Below the pieces are notes generated by a model, which did no database searches, was not told the DNA's origin, and saw nothing but the letters and a program-made list of their open reading frames with translations. From NCBI RefSeq assembly GCF_009711185.1, contig NZ_WMIF01000009.1:62001-126000 (forward strand): a DNA stretch of 64,000 nucleotides, in the 5' to 3' direction. Shown here in pieces: positions 57,228-64,000 of this stretch. The translations under genes and the position numbers were made by a program. This DNA comes from Paracoccus limosus (GTDB lineage: Bacteria > Pseudomonadota > Alphaproteobacteria > Rhodobacterales > Rhodobacteraceae). Every line of letters starts with the position of its first letter. Positions within the stretch are counted from its first letter, which is position 1.

Positions 57228-58192
57228 GGATGCGCGCGCCCCTGTCCCTGTCGCGTCGCCAGCTTCTGGGCAGCGCCACCGCCTGCCTGATTGCGCCGCT
57301 TTGCCCCGCGCGGGCGGCGGATCGCAACTATGAGCTGGCACCCGTTGAACGCGCCCCCGGCGTCTGGATGATCGAAGGCGCGCGCGAGGTGTTTTCGCGC
57401 CAGAACGGCGGCGCCATCGTCAATATCGCGCTGCTGGAAACCCCAAAGGGCGCCGTGGTCATCGACACCGGCTCGACCGGCGGCATGGGTGCGGCGATCC
57501 GCGCCTTTGCCGATCAGCGGCTGGGCGGGGTCGCCATGGTGCTGAACACCCACCACCACCCCGATCACTGGTTCGGCAATGCCGCCTTCGAGGATTGCCC
57601 GCTGCTGGCGCCCGCCCCTGCCATCGCGGCCTGCACGCAATATGGTGGCGATTTCGCGGCCTCGCTTTACGCCATCCTCGGCAGCTGGATGTCGGGCACC
57701 CGACCATTGCCCGCGCGCCAACCCACCGCCGAAGGCCCACTGGAGGTCGGCGGCCGCAAGCTCGTGTTGCGCCAGATGGCCGGGCATACCCTCGCCGATC
57801 TGGTGGTGATCGATCAGGCGACCGGCACGCTGATCGCGAGCGACATGCTGTTTCTGGACCGCGCGCCCAGCCTGCCCGATGCCGATTACGACAGATGGCT
57901 GGCCGGGCTGGATCAGCTGGCGCGGCTGTCGCCTTCGGGCACCATCCCCGGCCATGGTCCGTTTCACCGCGATGGCGCAGCCTTGGCGCAGACCCGCGCC
58001 TATCTGACCGCCACGCGCGCCCGGCTGGATCTGGCGGCGCAAACCGGGCTGACGCGAATCGAGGCGATGTCGGCGGGGCCGGCGCCCGAATTCGCCCATC
58101 TCGGCGCCAATCCCGAGGAATATATCCGCTCGGTCGTGCAGCGCTGGCCCGATCACGAAACCACCGCCCTGCCGGTGATCGGCGGGGCCTGA
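57224..58192 (+). CDS. quinoprotein relay system metallo-beta-lactamase-fold hydrolase
   Basis: 322 residues. SRRQLL (about 10-15) followed by a hydrophobic stretch and PARA/AD is a Tat-type signal, so the enzyme is exported folded. Zinc motif H110-x-H112-x-D114-H115 (THHHPDH), further ligands in MAGHTLAD and IPGHGP. Named only from its co-occurrence with SoxYZ-like carrier and PQQ dehydrogenases; it may act on a thiol-bound intermediate like glyoxalase II relatives. Coupled to the carrier gene. Confidence 0.85.
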   Translation: MRMRAPLSLSRRQLLGSATACLIAPLCPARAADRNYELAPVERAPGVWMIEGAREVFSRQNGGAIVNIALLETPKGAVVIDTGSTGGMGAAIRAFADQRLGGVAMVLNTHHHPDHWFGNAAFEDCPLLAPAPAIAACTQYGGDFAASLYAILGSWMSGTRPLPARQPTAEGPLEVGGRKLVLRQMAGHTLADLVVIDQATGTLIASDMLFLDRAPSLPDADYDRWLAGLDQLARLSPSGTIPGHGPFHRDGAALAQTRAYLTATRARLDLAAQTGLTRIEAMSAGPAPEFAHLGANPEEYIRSVVQRWPDHETTALPVIGGA

Positions 58193-58323
58193 CCGCCCGC
58201 CGCAGACCACGCCCGAAACACCCGTCCCGCACCCGATCCGGCGCGCGGCCCCTGTTCAAGCATTTGAATTCACGACATTCCGTTCCGCGCCCTGCGATTC
58301 GCGCCCGCTATTCGACCAATGGA

Positions 58324-58356
58324 CAATTTCTCGTGTATCGCGGTTTGTTGAAATTG
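58324..58356. promoter_or_regulatory. inverted repeat upstream of the cytochrome c-550/ExaA genes
   Basis: CAATTTC (58324-58330) and GAAATTG (58350-58356) are 7-bp inverted arms around 19 bases, in a comparatively AT-rich part of the 203-bp gap, 40-72 bases before the cytochrome start. A candidate binding site for the LuxR-type regulator encoded downstream. Confidence 0.35.
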
Positions 58357-58395
58357 GGGTGGTCAGACACGTCACAGCCACCAAGGACGCCCCTC

Positions 58396-59073
58396 ATGTT
58401 TCGCAAGCCCGGATCGCTCGCCGCCCCGCTCATCTTTGTCGCCGGGATGGCCTTTGCGCATGGCGACACCGCGCCGCGCGCCGTGGACACCACCGGCCTG
58501 CCGGATCTGCCCGAGGAAATGGCCACCGAAAACCCATGGCGCAATGCCGAGGGCGATCTGCTGTTCAAGGCGGTCGAGATCGGCGGCAAGGGCTTCAACA
58601 GCAACTGCGCGCGCTGCCACGGGCTTGAGGCGATCTCGGGCGGGCTCGCCCCCGACCTGCGCTTTCTGGAAGCCAATGACATGGGCGATGAATGGTTTCT
58701 GGACCGCATCCAGAACGGCTATGAACAGAACGGCGCGGTCAAGATGCCGCCCTTCAAGGGCATCCTCAGCCAGGAAGCGATGTGGGCGATCCGCACCTAT
58801 ATCGAGACCCGCCCCGATGCCGATGCGGTGACCGAACGCGCCAGCGACATCACCGCGCTGCGCGACCGCATCAAGGAATTGCCCGCCACCGCCAGCACCG
58901 ATGAGGTCGAGGTGGTCGCGGGTGAGCTCGACAAGCTCGGCAGCACCTTCGAGCCGCTGTCGGGCGCGCCGCGCACCATCACCCCCCTGCAACAGGCCGC
59001 GCATCTGCTGCGCACCGGCGTCAGCCACGCCCCGATGGCGGCCGAGATGGTCTCGGGGATGCTGCGCAACTGA
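58396..59073 (+). CDS. cytochrome c-550, PedF type
   Basis: 225 residues with a signal peptide ending near AFA/HGD (residue 21). One haem-c site C71-A-R-C74-H75, and MPPF near 118 supplies the axial Met. SQEAMWAIRTYIETRP follows, then a C-terminal extension (about 140-225) without haem sites. PedF-type cytochromes accept electrons from ExaA-type PQQ alcohol dehydrogenases in the periplasm, and ExaA is the next gene, 133 bases on. Gene-name transfer from Pseudomonas is by similarity only. Confidence 0.88.
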   Translation: MFRKPGSLAAPLIFVAGMAFAHGDTAPRAVDTTGLPDLPEEMATENPWRNAEGDLLFKAVEIGGKGFNSNCARCHGLEAISGGLAPDLRFLEANDMGDEWFLDRIQNGYEQNGAVKMPPFKGILSQEAMWAIRTYIETRPDADAVTERASDITALRDRIKELPATASTDEVEVVAGELDKLGSTFEPLSGAPRTITPLQQAAHLLRTGVSHAPMAAEMVSGMLRN

Positions 59074-59206
59074 CGCCCCCGCAGGCCGCGCCGTCCGAGG
59101 AGCGGCGCAGCCCAGCGGCCTGAACACCGTGCCGGACACCACGACCGGCGCAACCACCCAAAGGCAAGGGCAGGCCCGACGCCGCCCGAATGGAGGAGAA
59201 CCCAAG

Positions 59207-61060
59207 ATGAATGCGCTTTTGAAGCTGACGGCGGCCAGCGCCATCGCACTCACCTGCGCCGGCGCGCTTTTCACGCCCGCTCAGGCCAAGGACGTGAGCT
59301 GGGACGACATCCTGAACGACAGCGAAACCACGAATGACGTGCTGATGTATGGCATGGGCACCAATGCCCAACGTTATTCGACGCTGACCCAGATCAACGC
59401 CGAGTCGGTCAAGCATCTGCGGCCGGCATGGGCGTTTTCCTTTGGCGATGAAAAGCAGCGCGGTCAGGAATCGCAAGCCATCGTGCATGACGGCGTGATC
59501 TATATCACCGGCTCATATTCCCGCATCTGGGCGCTGGACGCCAAGACCGGCAAGCGGCTGTGGAAATTCGAGGCGCGCCTGCCCGAAGACATCCGCCCCT
59601 GCTGCGACGTGGTGAACCGCGGCGCGGCGATTTACGGCGACAAGGTGTTCTTCGGCACGCTGGACGCCAGCATCTATGCACTGAACAAGGACACCGGCAA
59701 GGTCGTCTGGCGCAAGAAGTTCGAGGATCACAAGATCGGCTATACGATGACCGGCGCGCCGACCATCGTGAAGGACAAGGAAACCGGCCGCGTCATGCTG
59801 ATCCATGGCAGCTCGGGCGACGAATTCGGCGTGGTGGGCAAGCTTTATGCCCGCGACGTGGACACCGGCGAGGAAATCTGGATGCGTCCCTTTGTCGAGG
59901 GGCATCAGGGCAAGCTGGCCGGCAAGGACAGCACCATCACCGGCGATCCCAAGGCGCCGAGCTGGCCCAACACCCCCGATGGCAAGAAGGTCGAGGCCTG
60001 GAACCACGGCGGCGGCGCCCCCTGGCAATCGGCCAGCTATGATCTGGAAACCAACACGATCATCGTCGGCGCGGGCAACCCCGCCCCCTGGAACACCTGG
60101 GCACGCACGCCGGGCGACAGCCTTTACACCTCGGGTCAGGCCTATGTGAACCCGAAGGACGGCGAGCTGATCGGCTTCTACCAGCACACGCCGAACGACG
60201 CCTGGGACTTCTCGGGCAATAACGAGATCATCCTGTTCGACTACAAGGACAAGGATGGCAAGTCGCACCGCGCCGGCGCCCATGCCGACCGCAACGGCTT
60301 CTTCTATGTGACCGATATCGACGCGCTCTCGAAACGCGGTGGCGACATCAACCGGCCGACCGCGCTGCTGAATGCCTTCCCCTTCGTCGACGGCATCACC
60401 TGGGCCAAGGGCATCGACCTGAAGACCGGCCGCCCGATCGAGAACGAAGGCCAGCGCCCGCCGCTGCCCGAAAAGGGCGAGGACAAGGGCAAGACCATCG
60501 AAGTCTCGCCGCCGTTCCTGGGTGGCAAGAACTGGAACCCGATGGCCTACAGCAAGAAGACCGGGCTGTTCTACGTTCCCGCCAACCACTGGAAAGAGGA
60601 TTACTGGACCGAGAACGTCACCTATCAGGCCGGCGCCGCCTATCTGGGTCAGGGCTTCCGCATCAAGAAGCTCTACGAAGACCATATCGGCACGCTGCGC
60701 GCCTTTGACCCGGCCACCGGCGAGAAGAAATGGGAACACAAAGAGAAATTCCCGCTTTGGGCCGGTGCGCTGGCAACGGCAGGCGATCTGGTGTTCACCG
60801 GCACCTCGGACGGCTTCGTCAAGGCCTTCCACGCCGAGACCGGCGAGCAGCTGTGGGAGTTCAACACCGGCTCGGGGATCGTGTCGCAACCGATCACCTG
60901 GGAACTGGACGGCAAGCAATATCTGGGCATCGCCTCGGGCTATGGCGGCGCCGTGCCGCTGTGGGGCGGCGATATGGCGACGCTGACCACGCAGGTCAGC
61001 CAGGGCGGGTCGTTCTGGGTCTTCGAGATCCCGAATGAGCTGATCACTGCCGCGAAATGA
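59207..61060 (+). CDS. exaA: PQQ-dependent quinoprotein ethanol dehydrogenase, Ca-type (ExaA-like)
   Basis: 617 residues from MNALLKLTAASAIAL, with GGAGGAG upstream and a signal peptide cut after QAKA-like residue 27. Eight-bladed propeller. C132-C133 is the vicinal disulfide over PQQ; catalytic D334 in AWDFSGNNE is followed at +2 by S336 where lanthanide enzymes (XoxF, PedH) have Asp, so a Ca-dependent type is predicted. Long stretches such as IRPCCDVVNRGAAIYGDK match ExaA. It oxidises ethanol and other primary alcohols in the periplasm, passing electrons to cytochrome c-550. Confidence 0.93.
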   Translation: MNALLKLTAASAIALTCAGALFTPAQAKDVSWDDILNDSETTNDVLMYGMGTNAQRYSTLTQINAESVKHLRPAWAFSFGDEKQRGQESQAIVHDGVIYITGSYSRIWALDAKTGKRLWKFEARLPEDIRPCCDVVNRGAAIYGDKVFFGTLDASIYALNKDTGKVVWRKKFEDHKIGYTMTGAPTIVKDKETGRVMLIHGSSGDEFGVVGKLYARDVDTGEEIWMRPFVEGHQGKLAGKDSTITGDPKAPSWPNTPDGKKVEAWNHGGGAPWQSASYDLETNTIIVGAGNPAPWNTWARTPGDSLYTSGQAYVNPKDGELIGFYQHTPNDAWDFSGNNEIILFDYKDKDGKSHRAGAHADRNGFFYVTDIDALSKRGGDINRPTALLNAFPFVDGITWAKGIDLKTGRPIENEGQRPPLPEKGEDKGKTIEVSPPFLGGKNWNPMAYSKKTGLFYVPANHWKEDYWTENVTYQAGAAYLGQGFRIKKLYEDHIGTLRAFDPATGEKKWEHKEKFPLWAGALATAGDLVFTGTSDGFVKAFHAETGEQLWEFNTGSGIVSQPITWELDGKQYLGIASGYGGAVPLWGGDMATLTTQVSQGGSFWVFEIPNELITAAK

Positions 61061-61067
61061 TCCCATA

Positions 61068-61093
61068 GGCGGGGCCGGCTTTCCGGCCCCGCC
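61068..61093 (+). terminator. hairpin terminator after exaA
   Basis: 11-bp perfect stem GGCGGGGCCGG/CCGGCCCCGCC with loop CTTT, 7 bases after the exaA stop. The following ATCTTTGC is only weakly T rich. It probably limits but does not prevent read-through to the next gene. Confidence 0.75.
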
Positions 61094-61116
61094 ACCATCT
61101 TTGCAAGGGTGCTGCC

Positions 61117-61752
61117 ATGTCGAAACTGACCCCCATTCTGGCCGTGATGCTGGCCTGCGCCGGTGGAACGACCAGCGCCGGCCAGGTTGCGCCGCCCATC
61201 GCCTCCGGCGGCGGCTTTCCGATCATCGTCGATGAGCCCACCCCGCACGAGGGGCCGCTGGTCATCGGCGGCTGCGAGATCAAGCCCGGCGCCTCATGCC
61301 CCGGCGTCGATCTGCGTCATGCCGACCTGCGCGGGCTGAAGCTGAACGGCATCGACCTGAAAGGCGCCAAGCTGACGCGCGCGAATTTCTTTGGTGCCGA
61401 GCTGAAGGGCGCCGATCTGTCGGGCGCCGACCTGCGCGGCGCCAATCTGGAAATGGCGCAGATGCAGGGCGTGCATATGCGCGACGCCGATCTGACCGGG
61501 GCCAATCTGGATTACTCGCGCCTTGCGGGCGCCGATTTCTCGGGCGCGGATCTGACAGCCGCGACGCTGGAGGCCGCGACCGCGCATAAGGCGAAATTCG
61601 TCGGCGCCAAGTTCATCGGCGCCAATCTGATGGAGACCAAATTCTACAACGCCGATTTCGCCAATGCCACGCTGGAGGGCAATCACGCCCCCTATGCGAT
61701 CTGGGAAGGCGTGCATATGGACAATTGCCACGGATGCCCCGTCGATTGGTGA
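61117..61752 (+). CDS. exported pentapeptide-repeat protein
   Basis: 211 residues. A hydrophobic signal sequence (MSKLTPILAVMLACAGG) is followed by a short region with C53 and C61, then about 25 pentapeptide repeats of the A(D/N)Lxx type (residues 64-190: VDLRH ADLRG ... ADLSG ADLRG ANLEM), which form a right-handed quadrilateral beta-helix. Ends with CHGCPVDW. Pentapeptide proteins often mediate protein contacts. Coding next to exaA suggests a role at the dehydrogenase or membrane; the function is unknown. 24 bases after the exaA hairpin. Confidence 0.82.
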   Translation: MSKLTPILAVMLACAGGTTSAGQVAPPIASGGGFPIIVDEPTPHEGPLVIGGCEIKPGASCPGVDLRHADLRGLKLNGIDLKGAKLTRANFFGAELKGADLSGADLRGANLEMAQMQGVHMRDADLTGANLDYSRLAGADFSGADLTAATLEAATAHKAKFVGAKFIGANLMETKFYNADFANATLEGNHAPYAIWEGVHMDNCHGCPVDW

Positions 61753-62159
61753 TCGCCGCCATAGCCGCGGCGGGTCTGGGCATTGGCCCGGCCGCGCCGC
61801 GCGATCTGGAGGGCGCGCTGGCCGCCTGCCGCGCCATCGCGGCCGAGGCCGGGCGGCTGGCCTGCTATGACCGGCTGGTCGCACCGACGTCGCTGGCGCA
61901 TTTCGCGGGCAAGGGCAGCGCGGTCACCGCAGCCTTTACGCTGGACGGTCCGGCCCGGCTGGATTTCGCCAGTCAGGACGTGGTCATGGTGATCTATCTG
62001 CTGGATGCAGAGGGGGCGGTGGTGCAGAACCTGCACCGCGCCGGCGCGGGCGAGGGCTCGTTCCTGATCCGCCGGCCCGGCACCTACAGCATTCAGGTCA
62101 ATGCGACGGGCGAATGGCAGATCGAGGTCCTGCCCGAACCCGCTGCACCACAGGGGTGA
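61734..62159 (+). CDS. small exported hypothetical protein
   Basis: 141 residues from MPRRLVIAAIAAAGLGIGPAAP at 61734 (a TTG at 61725 is possible), overlapping the pentapeptide gene by 19 bases. Signal peptide, then ALAACRAIAAEAGRLACYDRL, a short Cys-x(n)-CYD segment known from many small exported proteins, and a beta-sandwich-like C-terminal part (FTLDGPARLDFASQD...RPGTYSIQVNATGEWQIEV). Likely periplasmic partner of the preceding genes. No family name is recalled. Confidence 0.68.
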   Translation: MPRRLVIAAIAAAGLGIGPAAPRDLEGALAACRAIAAEAGRLACYDRLVAPTSLAHFAGKGSAVTAAFTLDGPARLDFASQDVVMVIYLLDAEGAVVQNLHRAGAGEGSFLIRRPGTYSIQVNATGEWQIEVLPEPAAPQG

Positions 62160-62245
62160 ACCGGGTCGAAATGGGTTTGTCTTGCCCCCGGCCCGATGGC
62201 ATCCTGAAACGGATTGCGCCGCAAGGCGCAGGCAAGGAGGAGATT

Positions 62246-62932
62246 ATGGCCCAACCCGCGCCCCGTGCCATTGCGGCACCCGGCTTTGTCACGGCGCTGA
62301 TCGTGGACGATCACCCGCTGTTTTGCGACGCGCTGGCCATGACCCTGACCGGGCTCGTGGGCATCCGCGAGGTCGAGACCGCCCGGACGCTGGAAACCGC
62401 CTTTCAGCATATCGCCCGGCAGGGCCGGCCCGATGTGCTGGTGCTGGACCTGAACCTGCCCGATGTGAACGGCGTCGATGGTGTGGTGCGCATGCGCCAG
62501 CAAAACCCGACGCTGCCGATCATCGTCGTGTCGTCGCTGACCGACCTGCGGGTGATCCGCGCCTCGTTGCAGGCCGGCGCCTCGGCCTTTCTGCCCAAGC
62601 ATGCCGAGCGCGAAGAGATCTGCGAGGCTTTCCTGACCATGGCGCGTGGCGAGCCGCATTCCAGCCGCCGCCTGCTCGACAGCACCGCAGCCGCCCCCTC
62701 GGACGAGGCGCTGCAACGCCTGTCGCAGCTGACCCGGCAACAGGCCTGCATCCTGCAACTGGTCTGTTCGGGGCTGATGAACAAGCAGATCGCCTATGAG
62801 ATGTCGATCGCCGAAACCACGGTCAAGGCGCATGTGACCGCGATCATGCGCAAGCTGGGCGTGCAAAGCCGGATGCAGGCGGTGCTGCTGGCGCAATCGG
62901 CCAGCTTCTCGGCCCTGTCGAAAGAGGGCTGA
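62246..62932 (+). CDS. LuxR-family response regulator (FlhR/AgmR-like)
   Basis: 228 residues from MAQPAPRAIAAPG, with AAGGAGGAG upstream. Receiver domain (about 14-130) with D21-D22, phospho-acceptor D68 in VLDLNLPD, and conserved Lys of FLPKHAE near 123; LuxR helix-turn-helix at about 160-220 (MNKQIAYEMSIAETTVKAHV). In Paracoccus FlhR and in Pseudomonas AgmR/ErbR control PQQ alcohol dehydrogenase expression. The next gene is a FIST-domain sensor, as in both of those systems. Confidence 0.88.
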   Translation: MAQPAPRAIAAPGFVTALIVDDHPLFCDALAMTLTGLVGIREVETARTLETAFQHIARQGRPDVLVLDLNLPDVNGVDGVVRMRQQNPTLPIIVVSSLTDLRVIRASLQAGASAFLPKHAEREEICEAFLTMARGEPHSSRRLLDSTAAAPSDEALQRLSQLTRQQACILQLVCSGLMNKQIAYEMSIAETTVKAHVTAIMRKLGVQSRMQAVLLAQSASFSALSKEG

Positions 62933-62939
62933 ACCGCAG

Positions 62940-64000
62940 GTGCATCCCGACCCGGCCCCGACCCACCCAGCCGATACCCCGTTTGCGCGCGCCTTTGCCC
63001 CGGCCGGGGCCAGCGATGCCGTGGCCCGGCTGAAACGCGACCTCGGACCCGGGCCGTTCAGCCTGGTCATGCTGTTCATCTCGCCCGAGGCGGATCTGGC
63101 GCGCATCGCGCGCGAGGCGCAGGACGCGCTGCCCGCCGATCTGGTGCTGGGCTGCACCACGGCGGGCGAGATCTCGCAACAGGGCTATGACCAGAACAGC
63201 ATCGTGGCCTTTGGCTTTGCCCGCTCGGATTTCGCGGCCAGCTGCATCCTCGTGCCCGACCTCAGCCGGATCTCGCGCCATGGCCTGACGCAAGAGCTGT
63301 TGCAGACGCGCCAGCGGCTGGCGGGCGAACATGCCGGGCTGGCGCATGAATTCGCCATCCTGCTGGTCGATGGCATGTCGGTGCGCGAGGACGAGCTGGC
63401 GGCGGCGCTGGCCGTCGGGGCGGGGGCGATGCCGCTGATCGGCGGCTCGGCCGGCGACGGCATCCGCTTTCGCGAGACATGGCTGTTGCATGGCCGGCAA
63501 TTGCTGCGCAACGCCGCACTTTTATGCATCCTGCGCGGCAAGGGGCCGGTCAGGCCCATCAACATCGACCATCTGCAACCGACCGGGCTGCGCATGGTCG
63601 TGACCCGCGCCGATCCGGCCTCGCGCACCGTGCAATGCATCAATGCCGAACCGGCGGCGCGGGAGTATGCCCGGCTGCTGGGCAAGGATCCGATGCAGCT
63701 GGACCCGTTCACCTTTGCCGCCCATCCGCTGGCCGTGCGCATCGGCGGCCAGCACCATGTCCGGGCGATCCAGCGCGCCCTGCCCTCGGGCGAGCTGGTG
63801 TTCTTTTCGGCCATCGACCGCGGCGTGGTGCTGACCGTGACCGAGCCGCTGCATCTGGAACGCCATCTGGACAACGCGCTGCAGGCGCTGTCGCAGCCCG
63901 CGCAGCCGACGGCGATCCTGGCTTTCGACTGCATCCTGCGCCGGATCGAGGCGCAGGAAAAACAGATGACCGGCGCCATCTCGGCCCTGCTGCGCCGGCA
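62940..64000 (+). CDS. FIST-domain sensor (FlhS/ErcS-like), 3'-truncated by the window edge
   Basis: Starts at GTG 62940, 7 bases after the response regulator stop; 353 residues are visible and the frame is open at the end. The FIST_N domain (about 40-225) shows VLGCTTAGEISQQGY and LLVDGMSVREDELAAALA, followed by FIST_C (IGGQHHVRAIQRALPSGELVFFSAIDRGVVLTVTEP). The helical segment near the end would lead to a histidine kinase core outside the window. FIST domains are thought to sense small ligands in the cytoplasm. No membrane segment is seen. Confidence 0.85.
   Translation, partial: MHPDPAPTHPADTPFARAFAPAGASDAVARLKRDLGPGPFSLVMLFISPEADLARIAREAQDALPADLVLGCTTAGEISQQGYDQNSIVAFGFARSDFAASCILVPDLSRISRHGLTQELLQTRQRLAGEHAGLAHEFAILLVDGMSVREDELAAALAVGAGAMPLIGGSAGDGIRFRETWLLHGRQLLRNAALLCILRGKGPVRPINIDHLQPTGLRMVVTRADPASRTVQCINAEPAAREYARLLGKDPMQLDPFTFAAHPLAVRIGGQHHVRAIQRALPSGELVFFSAIDRGVVLTVTEPLHLERHLDNALQALSQPAQPTAILAFDCILRRIEAQEKQMTGAISALLRR

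Noticed and set aside
59207-61060. XoxF lanthanide methanol dehydrogenase
   Set aside because: The lanthanide Asp is replaced by S336 and the sequence matches ExaA over long stretches.

Overview
The window looks like chromosomal DNA of a Paracoccus-type alphaproteobacterium (Rhodobacterales). The grounds are high GC, a complex I operon with extra genes threaded between the nuo genes as in Paracoccus denitrificans, an alphaproteobacterial GTTC-N7-GTTC SOS box before uvrA, and a PQQ alcohol dehydrogenase module with FlhR/FlhS-type regulators. Several protein lengths (NuoE 252, NuoL 708, NuoN 505 residues) differ from those I recall for P. denitrificans itself, so a related species is more likely. 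Species assignment is inference.

Region 1-20,794 (minus strand) is one near-gapless transcription unit. It runs nuoA-B-C-(GFA protein)-D-E-(HhH membrane protein)-(DUF5337)-F-(DUF5333)-(exported protein)-G-(lipoprotein)-H-(60-residue protein)-I-(CMD-like protein)-J-K-L-M-N, then birA, coaX and the start of ribonuclease J. All 14 complex I subunits are present and intact, and many junctions overlap by 1-8 bases. Region 20,986-27,556 holds DUF4260, a BKACE (DUF849) enzyme, uvrA with an SOS box, moaA, a lipoprotein and an AlkD-like protein.

Region 27,661-34,905 holds a soluble-type PQQ sugar dehydrogenase without a signal peptide, a copper-delivery group (DUF2946, a YcnI-PCuAC fusion with a His-rich linker, SCO1), a sugar isomerase/FAD oxidoreductase pair and a small zincin. 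Region 34,986-38,356 holds gltX with a strong terminator, an array of 11-bp repeats, tRNA-Met with a good promoter, and a lower-GC island with a lone SGNH hydrolase.

Region 38,357-49,762 is a complete glycogen/alpha-glucan locus: a divergent GH13 alpha-glucosidase and glgB-glgC-glgA-glgX-glgP. Region 49,790-55,619 holds a TylF-like methyltransferase, a SixA-like phosphatase, argB, engB, a MOSC protein and yidC. Region 55,760-64,000 is a quinoprotein ethanol oxidation module: CXXCW rhodanese-like protein, SoxYZ-like carrier, metallo-hydrolase, cytochrome c-550 (PedF type), Ca-type ExaA, pentapeptide-repeat protein, a small exported protein, a LuxR-type response regulator and a FIST-domain sensor that runs off the end.

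Best candidates for something undescribed are the ExaA-associated SoxYZ/metallo-hydrolase/CXXCW set, whose carrier lacks an export signal; the uncharacterised proteins inside the complex I operon; and the lower-GC SGNH island behind tRNA-Met. I found no insertion sequence, prophage, CRISPR array or rRNA.
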